This document shows positions 7,846 to 16,626 of a stretch of DNA of 28,840 nt, piece by piece; positions within the stretch are counted from its first letter, which is position 1; each line of letters starts with the position of its first letter. A model generated the notes under the pieces. It was not told the origin of the DNA and ran no database searches. It worked only from the letters and a program-made list of their open reading frames with translations. The stretch spans positions 1 to 28,840 of the forward strand of contig NZ_DAFZ01000060.1 in the NCBI RefSeq assembly GCF_002498065.1, given 5' to 3'. The position numbers were made by a program, and so were the translations under genes. The DNA comes from Methanoculleus sp. UBA208. Its GTDB lineage: Archaea > Halobacteriota > Methanomicrobia > Methanomicrobiales > Methanoculleaceae.

Positions 7846-9780
7846 TCAACTACCGGCATCCGGCCGGCCTATCCTGAGGGCGTTTGCGATGACCGCGAGC
7901 GAGAGCCCCATATCCCCGAAAGCCACCGCCATCCAGAGGGTGACCAGCCCGACGACGGCGAGCCCGGCGATGCCAAGTTTCACCACGAGCGCCGTTGTGA
8001 CGTTCTGCCGGATGACCCAGACCGTCTTCTCCGAGAGGGCGACAAGGTAGGCGATCCGGGAGATGTCGTCCTCCATCACGACGATATCGGCCGCCTCGAT
8101 CGCGACGTCCGACCCGATGGCCCCCATCGCGACCCCGACGTTCGCCCGTGCGAGCGCCGGCGCGTCGTTCACGCCGTCGCCGACCATCACCACGAGCCCG
8201 TAGCGATCCATCAGCTGCTCGACCATCGTCACCTTATCCTCCGGGAGGAGCCCGGCATGGCACTCGTCGATCCCGATGCGGCGGGCCACCGCCTCGCCGA
8301 CGCGCTCGTTGTCCCCGGTGAGCATCACCGTCCTGATGCCCCGTGCCCGGAGAGCGGCAACCGTCTTTCGGGCATCCTTCTTGATGACATCCGAGAGGGC
8401 GAGAAGCCCGATGACCTCTGATGCGGTACCGGCGAGAACGACCGTCTTTCCCTCTCCCTCCAGGCGATCGTATGCCGCCCGCCACGCCCGGCTCTCTGTG
8501 CCGGCAAAGAGCGCGGTGTTTCCGAGGAGGTAGGCCGTACCGCCGATCCGTCCCTGAACGCCTCTGCCGGCGATCGAGACGAACTCCTCCACGTCCTGGA
8601 GGACGGCTCCCTCCTCCTCCGCCCGCCGCCGGACCGCCTCCGCGATCGGGTGACCGGAGCGCGACTCAAGCGACGCGGCGACGTCAAGCACCTCAGCCGC
8701 CGGCACCCCGAATCCGACCACGTCGTCCACCTCGAGCCTTCCGGTCGTGAGCGTCCCGGTCTTGTCGAAGACGACGACCCTGGCAAGCCCCACGGCCTCC
8801 AGGGAGTCCCGGCCCTTGATGAGCACGCCGTTATGCGCCGCGGTCGTGATCCCCGAGACCATCGAGACCGGGGTGGAGATGGCGAGCGCACAGGGGCAGG
8901 CGATGACGAGCAAGATCAGCGCCCGGTAGAACGCTTCGAGAAACGGGACGCCGAAGGCGAGCGGCGGGACCACGACGAGGAGGGCGGCGAGGAGGATGAC
9001 CGCCGGCGTGTAGTAGCGGGAGAACCGCTCGATGAACGCTTCGGTGGGGGAGGTGTGGGCCTGGGCCTCCGCGACCAGGGCTACCACCCGGGCTATCGTG
9101 CTCTCTTTTTCCGGTTTCGTCACCCGGACTTCGAGATAACCCTCCACGTTCCGGGTCCCGGCATATACCGCGTCCGCGATGCCTTTTGCCACCGGGACGC
9201 TCTCGCCGGTGATCGCCGCCTGGTCGATTGAAGACGCGCCGGCAACGACGATGCCGTCGACCGGGACGGTGTCGCCCGGTCTCGCGATCACGATCTCCCC
9301 GACGCCGACGTCGTCGACCGGGACGGTCACCTCCCCATCGTCCCGCCGGACCCGGGCCGTTTGCGGCGCGATATCGAGGAGCGAGGCTATGGAGCGCTCC
9401 GCCCTCCCTGCCGCGTACTCCTCCAGGAACTCGGCGATGGCGTAGAGGTAGAGCACGGTCGCGCCTTCTGCAGGGTTTCCTGTCAGGAATGCGCCCGCTG
9501 CCGCGACGGATATGAGCACCGCAATGCTGAACCGGAGCCGGATGAGGGCGAGGAGCCCGGCTTTCAGGACTTCGTAACCGGATATGATGGCGGCGGCGAG
9601 CAGGAGAGCCGTGCCGGCGAGGGGGTATGGGGTGACGTAGCCGGCAAGTATCCCGAAAAATAGGAGGATGCCCGAGACCACGAAGATCGCGACCTCCCGG
9701 CGGCCGACGACCGGCCTGTGAATCTCGCAGATCCCGGCCCGGCAGCGGGGGCAGGACGGACACTCCTCGTGCTCCGTCAC
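7846..9780 (-). CDS. CPC-type P1B heavy-metal-translocating P-type ATPase
   Basis: The 644-residue product has TGES (191-194), the CPC membrane motif (295-297), phosphorylation aspartate D339 in DKTGTLT, a SGHPIA motif and GDGVNDAP. The length, the CPC motif and resemblance to the ZntA/CadA group suggest export of Zn, Cd or Pb, though specificity cannot be fixed by eye. No HMA metal-binding domain is present. Instead the N-terminus has a short cysteine cluster (C7, C10, C13, C18) followed by H21. The GTG at 9780 is chosen because GGAGG lies 6 bases before it. An in-frame ATG at 9897 lies upstream of the TATA-like box at 9849-9857, so it cannot be the start if that promoter is real. It is divergent from the PAS protein at 10043. 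Confidence 0.9.
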   Translation of the reverse strand: MTEHEECPSCPRCRAGICEIHRPVVGRREVAIFVVSGILLFFGILAGYVTPYPLAGTALLLAAAIISGYEVLKAGLLALIRLRFSIAVLISVAAAGAFLTGNPAEGATVLYLYAIAEFLEEYAAGRAERSIASLLDIAPQTARVRRDDGEVTVPVDDVGVGEIVIARPGDTVPVDGIVVAGASSIDQAAITGESVPVAKGIADAVYAGTRNVEGYLEVRVTKPEKESTIARVVALVAEAQAHTSPTEAFIERFSRYYTPAVILLAALLVVVPPLAFGVPFLEAFYRALILLVIACPCALAISTPVSMVSGITTAAHNGVLIKGRDSLEAVGLARVVVFDKTGTLTTGRLEVDDVVGFGVPAAEVLDVAASLESRSGHPIAEAVRRRAEEEGAVLQDVEEFVSIAGRGVQGRIGGTAYLLGNTALFAGTESRAWRAAYDRLEGEGKTVVLAGTASEVIGLLALSDVIKKDARKTVAALRARGIRTVMLTGDNERVGEAVARRIGIDECHAGLLPEDKVTMVEQLMDRYGLVVMVGDGVNDAPALARANVGVAMGAIGSDVAIEAADIVVMEDDISRIAYLVALSEKTVWVIRQNVTTALVVKLGIAGLAVVGLVTLWMAVAFGDMGLSLAVIANALRIGRPDAGS

Positions 9781-9848
9781 GGTCCGCCTCCGTCCGGAGT
9801 CGTTCGGGCGCAGGTCTCCAACATGGGTATTCGATCTTGGTGGCGTTC

Positions 9849-9857
9849 TTCTTAAAG
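9849..9857 (-). promoter_or_regulatory. TATA-like box of metal ATPase gene
   Basis: On the minus strand this reads CTTTAAGAA. It would start transcription near 9825, leaving about a 45-base leader before the GTG at 9780. Confidence 0.4.
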
Positions 9858-10042
9858 GGTGGTCCGGGCACACCCCGGACTCGATCGATCCGGACACAAA
9901 GTCACCCTTTCACCGAGCAGAAACATTATGAAGGGATCACCCCAAATGATCGGAAAGACTACCTCCTCCACAGCATGCCCGGAGTGCCGGCCAGCCGGCA
10001 TATCCGGTCTCCCCTACTTCCACTCTTCGGAGGACTGAGACG

Positions 10043-12904
10043 ATGCCTCCACCGGACTTCACCACGATCCCGCCGGACAATCCCGACCGACCCTTCGACG
10101 AGATGATTCCCTGCAGCGTCTGGATCTGCCGGTCCGACGGCGTGGCGCCCTATCTCCCGACCCCGTACTTTGACCTGCCCCGGACGACGCTCGAAGAGTG
10201 GCGGGATTCCGTGTGGGCGCGCTTCCTCCACCCGGAGGACGCTGACGCAGTGATCGCCGAATGGGAGCGCTGTGTTGCAGCCGGCACGCCGTGGAGATGC
10301 AGCTACCGCTTCCGGCGCGTCGACGGAGGGTATCGCACCATCGCGAGCAGGGGCATCCCGGTCAGGGATGCTACGGGCCGGGTCGTCCTCTGGGCGGGGG
10401 TAAGCCTCGACGTCACCGGCCGGGACGAACCCGGCGGGCAGTTGAGGGAACTCGCGACCCTCTCCGAAATCGCCCGGGTGATCGAGGAAGACGCTGCCGA
10501 CCCCGCAAGGGTCTTCCGGGAGACGGGCCGCCTCCTGCCCCGTGGGTTCAGCCACCCCGGAGAGGTATCGGCGCGGGTCGTGTCCGGGACCGCTGCTCCG
10601 GGGCCCGGAAGGATCGTCGCCGCGATCCCGGCCGGACATCTCGTGGTAGAACACCGGGAGAAACCGCAGGGGACAGAAGATCCCTTCCTGCCGCAGGAAC
10701 GCGGCCTCGTCCGCGCCGTCGCCGCGATGCTCGGGGCGGCCATCGCGCCGGCACACACGGAGACCGCAGCCCCAGGGCAGGAGTACCGGCTCCTCTTCGA
10801 CCAGATGCCGGACGCCGGGCTCCTCTTTGAGATACTACGCGACGGCTCCGAAAACCCTGTCGGCTTCCGGGTTGTCCGGATCAACCGCAAGGCCGCTGAA
10901 ACCCTCGGGCGCCCGCACCAGGAGGTCGCCGGGGAAGACCTCGTCACCGCCGTTCCGTCGATCACCCCTGCCGTGCTCGACCTCCTCTACCGGGTTGCGA
11001 GAACCGGGACGCCGGTGCATCGCGACGTCTCCAGCCCGGCGACCGGCGCCTGCTACGAACTGAAGGCGTACCGTCCACAGTACGACCTGCTCGCCGTCAT
11101 CGCAGAGGACGTTACGGATCGGCGGAGAGCGGATGAGATACTCCAGAAGCAGCAGGTCGCACTGGATAACCGGGTGAGGGAACTTGCGACGCTCTATGCC
11201 GTAAGCGGCGTCGTCGAACGGCCCGGGATATCGGTCGAGGAGGTCCTGCAGGAGGTTGCCGGCCTCCTCCCCGCCGGCTGGCTCCACCCGGAAGATGCTG
11301 CCGCCCGGATCACGGTCGACGGCCGGGAATACCGTTCGCCAGGGTTCTTCGAGACCCCTTTGAGGCAGGAGAGCCCTGTCGTCGTCCACGGCCGCATCAC
11401 CGGGAAAGTGGAGGTCTGCTACCGTCACGGGCTGCCCGGTGATGGCGATGCGCCGCTCATAACCGATGAGCGGCGCCTGATCGACGCCGTCGCCGGGAGG
11501 CTCGGCCGGATCATCGAGCGGATCCGGGCGAGCGAGGCCCTGGGGAGGAGCGAGGAAAAGTACCGCCTTCTCTTCGAACAGATGCTCGAGAGTTACACCC
11601 TCTACGAGGTCGTCCGGGACGGCGAGGGGAACCCCGTCGACTACCTTATCGTCGAGCTGAACGAGAAAGCGGCCGATGTCTTCGGCCGCAGCCGGGAGGA
11701 ACTGGTCGGGCAGCGGCTCTTCGACATCTTTCCGGCGATTGCGAAGGGAGCCCGCGTCCTCTACGGAGAGGTCGCAGAGACCGGTGTTCCGGTGCAGCGG
11801 CGGCTGCAGGAACCCAGGACCGGGCGGTGGTACGACCTGCAGATCTACCGGCCGCAGCCCGGGCGACTGGCTATCACGGGGCAGGATATCACCGAGCAGA
11901 AGAGAGCGGAACTCGCCCTCCGGGAGAGCGAGGAGAGGTTCCGGGGTATCTTCGAGCAGGCAGGAACCGGGATCGCGCTCATCGACCCGGAAGGGAGGAT
12001 CATGGGGGCGAATCCGGTGTTCGTGCGTATGTTCGGCTACGGCGAGGATGAACTCTGCGGCATGCAATCCCGGGACCTGATCTACCCGCCCGATCGGGAG
12101 GAAGCAGGAGCTCTCCACCAGAATACGGTCCGGGAGGAGAGCACCCGCCGGGAGAAGCGCTACGTGACGAAGGACGGCAGGATCATCTGGGGACGGCTGA
12201 CCACGTCCCTGCTCCGCGACTCCGGGGAGAGAGGGCTCGTCATCGCGATGGTGGAGGATATTACCGACTGGCGGAAGCTGCAGAACGCTCTCGCGGAGAG
12301 CGAGGAGCGGTTCCGGGAGATCGCCCAGCGGAGCTTCGATATGATCTACACCTGCTACTACGACCGGGGGATCACCTACATCTCTCCGGCCGTCGAGAGG
12401 ATCCTCGGGTATGCCCCGGAAGAGATGATCGGCGAACGGTGCAGTGACTACGTCCTCGATCGGACCCGTCCTGAATGGCAGGAGGCCAGGGCCCGGATTG
12501 CCGGGGGAGAGCCAGTCGAGGGACTGGTGGTGGAACTCCGCCGGAAGGACGGGACGGCCGCCGCCGTCGAGATGAACGAATCGGCGATCACGGAGGGCGG
12601 TCGCGTGGTGGGCGTCCAGATCGTCGGCCGGGACGTCTCGGACCGGAAGCATTACGAAGATATGCGGCTGCAGGCGTTCTACCAGATCGAGCAGAATATC
12701 GAGCAATTTGCCATCCTTGCAGACCACATCCGCCTGCCCCTGCAGGTGATCCTCGGCATGGCCGACCTCACCGACGACGAGGCGACCGCGGAGAAGATCC
12801 GGGAGCAGGTGGAGCGGATCAACGTGATCGTCAAACAGCTTGACGAGGGCTGGGTCGAATCCCGTGATATCCGGGAGTTCCTGCGGAGGAACGAGCTGGT
12901 GTAG
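10043..12904 (+). CDS. Five-PAS signalling protein lacking a kinase ATPase domain
   Basis: The 953-residue soluble protein has PAS domains at about 20-130, 250-365, 505-620, 630-750 and 755-880. Between the first three lie two copies of a GAF-like module. Both open with RELATL and carry LLP-x-G-(F/W)-x-HP (about 145-240 and 378-495). The protein ends with a histidine-containing helix, ADHIRLPLQVILG (H895), and about 50 further residues. The N, G1 and G2 boxes of a histidine kinase are absent and the stop codon is clear. It therefore cannot phosphorylate itself in the usual way; it may be a phosphorylation target, a dimerisation partner of another kinase, or a decayed kinase. The ATG is preceded by GGAGGA with 8 bases between. 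It is divergent from the metal ATPase. Confidence 0.85.
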   Translation: MPPPDFTTIPPDNPDRPFDEMIPCSVWICRSDGVAPYLPTPYFDLPRTTLEEWRDSVWARFLHPEDADAVIAEWERCVAAGTPWRCSYRFRRVDGGYRTIASRGIPVRDATGRVVLWAGVSLDVTGRDEPGGQLRELATLSEIARVIEEDAADPARVFRETGRLLPRGFSHPGEVSARVVSGTAAPGPGRIVAAIPAGHLVVEHREKPQGTEDPFLPQERGLVRAVAAMLGAAIAPAHTETAAPGQEYRLLFDQMPDAGLLFEILRDGSENPVGFRVVRINRKAAETLGRPHQEVAGEDLVTAVPSITPAVLDLLYRVARTGTPVHRDVSSPATGACYELKAYRPQYDLLAVIAEDVTDRRRADEILQKQQVALDNRVRELATLYAVSGVVERPGISVEEVLQEVAGLLPAGWLHPEDAAARITVDGREYRSPGFFETPLRQESPVVVHGRITGKVEVCYRHGLPGDGDAPLITDERRLIDAVAGRLGRIIERIRASEALGRSEEKYRLLFEQMLESYTLYEVVRDGEGNPVDYLIVELNEKAADVFGRSREELVGQRLFDIFPAIAKGARVLYGEVAETGVPVQRRLQEPRTGRWYDLQIYRPQPGRLAITGQDITEQKRAELALRESEERFRGIFEQAGTGIALIDPEGRIMGANPVFVRMFGYGEDELCGMQSRDLIYPPDREEAGALHQNTVREESTRREKRYVTKDGRIIWGRLTTSLLRDSGERGLVIAMVEDITDWRKLQNALAESEERFREIAQRSFDMIYTCYYDRGITYISPAVERILGYAPEEMIGERCSDYVLDRTRPEWQEARARIAGGEPVEGLVVELRRKDGTAAAVEMNESAITEGGRVVGVQIVGRDVSDRKHYEDMRLQAFYQIEQNIEQFAILADHIRLPLQVILGMADLTDDEATAEKIREQVERINVIVKQLDEGWVESRDIREFLRRNELV

Positions 12905-13000
12905 CGCACCTTCCAGGTATGATTCCTGCCCGTATCGAACCGCTTTTCCTTAACACCCATCTGTCTCCCTTGTTTCTGTAGATTATGCATGATACTGGGT

Positions 13001-13008
13001 TCTTTTTG
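13001..13008 (+). terminator. T-rich terminator after five-PAS gene
   Basis: TCTTTTTG about 100 bases past the stop codon at 12904 fits an archaeal oligo-T terminator. It sits just before the strong promoter of the next gene. Confidence 0.35.
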
Positions 13009-13021
13009 TACGGTAAATTTA

Positions 13022-13031
13022 TTATATATGG
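13022..13031 (+). promoter_or_regulatory. Strong TATA box of MASE3-like kinase gene
   Basis: TTATATATGG lies in an AT-rich patch (about 13014-13040) that stands out from the GC-rich surroundings. It predicts transcription start near 13050 and a leader of about 50 bases. Confidence 0.6.
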
Positions 13032-13103
13032 AATATAATGTTCACCGAATAAAAGTCGAGCCGGTGAACCGGACCGCGGCCAGAAGAGATCCAGACCCGA
13101 GCC

Positions 13104-15023
13104 ATGCAGAACAACTCCATGCAGACAGAACCGTTGACCCGGCGTGCAGCCCGAAGCAGTGTGGAGGACCGGCAGGGCCGCACGGAACAGGAAACTGCAG
13201 AACCGGGCATCCTGAGATTGACGATCGGCTTTTCAGTCCTCCTCGCCGCGCTCGCAGCCACCGGTCTGTACAACTACCTACTCTTCCACACGATCGCCGA
13301 ACTCGTCGCCGTCGCGATAGCAACAGCGGTCTTCATCGTGGCGTGGAACGCCCGGACGATGCGGGAGAACGGCTACCTGCTGGCTGCCGGCACCGGGCTT
13401 CTCTTTGTGGCCGGCATCGAGCTGGTTCACACTCTCGCGTATGACGGCATGGGGATCTTCGTCGGCTACGGCGCAAACCTCCCGACGCAGCTCTGGATCG
13501 CCTCCCGCTACCTTCTTGCCGGGACCCTGCTTGCCGCGCCGCTCGTTCTCCGGAGAAACCCGGGTCCCCGATGGGTTGTTACCGCATTCGCGGGAACTTC
13601 TGCGCTCCTCCTCCTCTCGATCTTCGCCGTCCCGGTCTTCCCCGACTGCTACGTCGAGGGTTCGGGGCTAACGCCGTTCAAGGTCTGGAGCGAGTACGTC
13701 ATAGCGGCCCTGCTCGCCCTCGGGGGTGCCGCCGTCTACCGGCTGCGGGATGTCTTCTCGCCCAGGGTGGCGAGCCATCTGGCCGCGGCCATCCTCGTGA
13801 TGATCGCCTCGGAACTCGCCTTCACGCTTTATAGCAGTGTTTACGGGCTCTCGAACATGGTCGGCCACCTCCTCATGGTGCTTTCGTTCGGGCTCATCTA
13901 CATCGCGTTCGTCGAGACCGGGATCCGGCAGCCTTACGCGGTGCTCTTCACCGGTCTCGCGGCAAGCGAGGAGCGGCTCCGGCGGGAGAAGGACCGGCTC
14001 GGGCAGTACCTGGATATCGCCGGCGCCCTCTTCGTCGTCCTCGATCCGGACGGACGGGTCGCCCTCATCAACCGCCGTGCGTCCGAGGTCCTGGGCTGCC
14101 CGGCGGATGCGGCCGTGGGCGAGCCCTGGGTCGAGCGGTTCGTCCCCCCGGCGGATCGGGAGCGCTGCCGTGCGTTCTTTCTCGGGCTGATGCAGGGCGA
14201 GATCGAGGCGAACGAGCACGTGAGAGCACCGGTTCTTGCCGCCAGCGGCGGCGAGCGGATCATCGCGTGGCACAACACCGTGCTCCGGGACAAAAACGGA
14301 GCAATCTGCGGAGTGCTCAGTTCCGGAGAGGATATCACCGAACAGCAGCACGCCGAAGCGGCGCTTGGCCGGGCGAATGCGAAATTAAACCTTCTTGCGG
14401 GGATCACCCGCCACGACATCCTCAACCAGGTCACCGTCGCACGCGCCTACATCGACTTCGCCGGGGAAGACAACGGGAATCCCGGGGTCCAGGCCTGGCT
14501 GAAGCGTGCCCGGGGTGCCATAGAAGAGATCGAAAGGCAGATCGAGTTCAGCCGGGACTACCAGGACATGGGGGTGAACGAACCCGCCTGGCAGAGGCCG
14601 GAGGAACTCATCGAGGAGTGCGTCTCCGATCTTGGCCTCCCGGAAGGGGTCAGGGTCCGGGCGGATCTCGCGGGTCTTGAGATCTACGCGGACCCGATGG
14701 TGAAGAAGGTCTTCTTCAACCTCATCGACAACGCCGCCCGCCACGGCGGGGAGGTTACGGAGATCCGGTTCTCCTACGAGAGAACCGGGCAGGATCTCCT
14801 GATCCTCTGCGAGGACGACGGCACCGGCATCCCGGACGGCGAGAAGAAGGCGATCTTCCGGGAGACCTTCAGGCGGCGGCACGGCCACGGGCTGTTCCTG
14901 GTCTCGGGGATTCTCGGGATCACCGGGATGACGATCCGGGAGACGGGAGTTGCCGGGGAGGGGGCCCGGTTCGAGATCACCGTGCCGAACGGGGGGTGGC
15001 GGTTCGAGGGCGAGAGAGAATAG
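13104..15023 (+). CDS. MASE3-like membrane PAS sensor histidine kinase
   Basis: The 639-residue product begins with about seven hydrophobic segments (about 34-275). Motifs such as GIELVHTLAYDGMGIF and QLWIASRYL resemble the MASE3 sensory domain. A PAS domain follows (about 300-420), then a phosphoacceptor helix with H437 in ITRHDILNQ, then a HATPase domain with the N-box FFNLIDNAARHGG, the G1 box EDDGTGIP and the G2 box HGHGLFLV. The kinase should be active at the membrane; the ligand is unknown. The ATG at 13104 follows only a weak GAGA site, and an in-frame ATG lies five codons later. The kinase core closely resembles the truncated protein at 22195-22767, suggesting common origin. No response regulator is adjacent. 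Confidence 0.88.
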   Translation: MQNNSMQTEPLTRRAARSSVEDRQGRTEQETAEPGILRLTIGFSVLLAALAATGLYNYLLFHTIAELVAVAIATAVFIVAWNARTMRENGYLLAAGTGLLFVAGIELVHTLAYDGMGIFVGYGANLPTQLWIASRYLLAGTLLAAPLVLRRNPGPRWVVTAFAGTSALLLLSIFAVPVFPDCYVEGSGLTPFKVWSEYVIAALLALGGAAVYRLRDVFSPRVASHLAAAILVMIASELAFTLYSSVYGLSNMVGHLLMVLSFGLIYIAFVETGIRQPYAVLFTGLAASEERLRREKDRLGQYLDIAGALFVVLDPDGRVALINRRASEVLGCPADAAVGEPWVERFVPPADRERCRAFFLGLMQGEIEANEHVRAPVLAASGGERIIAWHNTVLRDKNGAICGVLSSGEDITEQQHAEAALGRANAKLNLLAGITRHDILNQVTVARAYIDFAGEDNGNPGVQAWLKRARGAIEEIERQIEFSRDYQDMGVNEPAWQRPEELIEECVSDLGLPEGVRVRADLAGLEIYADPMVKKVFFNLIDNAARHGGEVTEIRFSYERTGQDLLILCEDDGTGIPDGEKKAIFRETFRRRHGHGLFLVSGILGITGMTIRETGVAGEGARFEITVPNGGWRFEGERE

Positions 15024-15133
15024 GTGTCCCCGATCTTCCCTTCGGCCGCGTAATCCTCATATACCCCGGCGGCCCAGTCTCTTCCACGGAAAACGGCAGC
15101 AGCGGTATCCGCGGCCGCAGGCGGTGGTGCAGG

Positions 15134-15586
15134 ATGGAAGGGAGCAAAAGACCGGGCGAAACGGCGGAAGACCTGGAATGGGGGAGAGGTCCGTTCTTGG
15201 CGCTTGTCGTCCTCGTCATCCTGTGCGTCATCGCTCTCGGGTTCCTCCACTGGATCAACCTGATCGACGAGACGCACCTTGCCGCGTCTCCCCGGGGAGG
15301 AGCCGTGGACGCCGCTTCCGTGACGCACCTCACCGAAGCCGACTTCCGGGACCATCCGGCGCTCGGCGCGCTGATTCTCGATAAGAAACGTGTCCTGGTC
15401 TCGAAAGGCCCTCTGTTTGATGCATTCCTCTGGCTCGATCCCCGTTCAGCGTACAGTCCGATCGGAAAAGAGCACGAGAAGTGCAGTTCGCTCCGCATAT
15501 CCACGGCGGATATGCGGCAGATCCTCGCGAAGTATGCCCTCTGTGAATGGAACGGGACCGTCTACGGCGTGGCGCAGAGTGCGTGA
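15134..15586 (+). CDS. Single-pass membrane protein, unknown function
   Basis: The ATG at 15134 is preferred because GGTGGT ends 5 bases before it and a CATATACC TATA-like element lies near 15058. The 150-residue product has one membrane helix (about 20-42) after a short charged cytoplasmic tail. An extracytoplasmic domain of about 105 residues follows. It contains two cysteines (in EKCSSL and ALCEW), which could form a disulfide. No family was recognised. It lies just before the surface-protein gene at 15688 but appears to have a separate promoter. Confidence 0.65.
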   Translation: MEGSKRPGETAEDLEWGRGPFLALVVLVILCVIALGFLHWINLIDETHLAASPRGGAVDAASVTHLTEADFRDHPALGALILDKKRVLVSKGPLFDAFLWLDPRSAYSPIGKEHEKCSSLRISTADMRQILAKYALCEWNGTVYGVAQSA

Positions 15587-15633
15587 CGGCGGGGGCCTGC
15601 CGGAACCCGGGGGGTGACCGACGGCACAGAAAG

Positions 15634-15641
15634 GATATATC
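15634..15641 (+). promoter_or_regulatory. TATA box of PEGA-like surface protein gene
   Basis: GATATATC predicts transcription start at about 15660-15665, right at an in-frame ATG (15664) and 25 bases before the preferred ATG (15688). Confidence 0.5.
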
Positions 15642-15687
15642 GCGCCCTCCCCCTTCTTCTCTCATGTATTGTTCAGCCGGAGGTGCG

Positions 15688-16371
15688 ATGAGAACCGTCT
15701 GTCTCGTGGGCATCCTCCTCGCCTGCCTGCTCCCGGCGGCAGCGGCCGGGGAGGACGATGCCGGGCGGTACATCGTCCACTGGTACAACGGCGACGGTGC
15801 GGAGGTCTACTTCGACGGCGAGTACGTGGGGACAATCATCGATACCGAACTTCTCGTGGCGGTGGACCCGGCGGCCCCGCCCGTACGGGAGTATACCATC
15901 CGTGATGGAGAGCGCCTGATGTATACCGGCTTCATCGAGAGCGCCCCCGCCGCCGGGGAGACGATCGACCTCTTCCCGAAATATGGTCTGGTCGAACAGC
16001 CCGCCCCGGGGGCGGAGGTGAACGAGACCGGCTGGTACCTGATCTATTGTGCCGATGGCGAGGAGGTCTACATCGACGGTACGTTCGTGGGCGTAGTCGA
16101 GGATGGCACCCTCCGGGTCGCGGTGAACACCACGCTCCCGCCTCCGGAAGAGTTCGTCTTCAGGAATAAGGATAGAGGGACGATGTCGCGGCACCACCTC
16201 CCGCCGCTGCCGCCGCCGGGAGGGACGGTTCACGTCTACACCCAGGTGCAGCCGGCACCCTATGCCTCCTCCCTCCCGGCGGAGACGTCGCCCACCCCTC
16301 TCCCGGGATTCGGAGCGGCGGGAGCGGCCACCGGGCTGCTGGTTGCCGCGAGACACTTCAGGAAGCAGTGA
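15688..16371 (+). CDS. Surface protein with two PEGA-like repeats and PGF-CTERM-like tail
   Basis: The 227-residue product has a signal peptide (MRTVCLVGILLACLLPAAAA). Two related beta modules follow, with cores AEVYFDGEYVGTI (about 43-55) and EEVYIDGTFVGVV (about 122-134), the look of PEGA-type repeats. The end is a threonine/proline stretch, then PLPGFG, a hydrophobic helix and basic residues. This fits the PGF-CTERM sorting signal cut and lipid-linked by archaeosortase A in related archaea. The ATG at 15688 has GGAGGT only 3 bases upstream. An alternative ATG at 15664 would be leaderless relative to the TATA box at 15634. It is probably an S-layer-associated protein; its role is unknown. 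Confidence 0.72.
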   Translation: MRTVCLVGILLACLLPAAAAGEDDAGRYIVHWYNGDGAEVYFDGEYVGTIIDTELLVAVDPAAPPVREYTIRDGERLMYTGFIESAPAAGETIDLFPKYGLVEQPAPGAEVNETGWYLIYCADGEEVYIDGTFVGVVEDGTLRVAVNTTLPPPEEFVFRNKDRGTMSRHHLPPLPPPGGTVHVYTQVQPAPYASSLPAETSPTPLPGFGAAGAATGLLVAARHFRKQ

Positions 16372-16378
16372 ATTCCCT

Positions 16379-16624
16379 TCAGTGCTCTTTTTTGAGCAGC
16401 ATCCAGTGATACCCCCAGACGATAAGCCCCACCACGACCTGCGCCACGCTCCCGGGGAGTTCGGGGTAGTACTGCGGCACCGGGTAGGGCTGGGGGGCCG
16501 GGTAGACGAAGACCTCGATTGCGACGGCGATGAGGTTCACGCTGCCTGCGATCAGAACGATCAGCGCGATGAACGAGACGGCGTAAAGGTAGACCTTCCA
16601 CGCGGTGAGGCCCTCCGGTACCAT
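16379..16624 (-). CDS. Small two-helix membrane protein
   Basis: The 81-residue product has hydrophobic helices at about 10-38 and 57-76. A loop rich in proline and tyrosine lies between them (PAPQPYPVPQYYPELPG), and the end is basic (LLKKEH). The start is well supported: GGAGGT lies 5 bases before the ATG, inside the end of the upstream gene, whose stop codon is only 2 bases from this ATG. It is therefore almost certainly co-transcribed with, and perhaps translationally coupled to, the lipoprotein gene at 16627-17631. It resembles short archaeal DUF-type membrane proteins, but no family can be named with confidence. Confidence 0.7.
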   Translation of the reverse strand: MVPEGLTAWKVYLYAVSFIALIVLIAGSVNLIAVAIEVFVYPAPQPYPVPQYYPELPGSVAQVVVGLIVWGYHWMLLKKEH

Positions 16625-16626
16625 AT

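Noticed and set aside
9781..9897. N-terminal extension of the CPC-type ATPase from ATG 9897
   Set aside because: The TATA-like box at 9849-9857 lies downstream of that ATG, and GTG 9780 has a strong GGAGG site.
10835..12727. 630-codon minus-strand frame opposite the five-PAS gene
   Set aside because: Antisense shadow. The composition is typical of GC-rich reverse frames.
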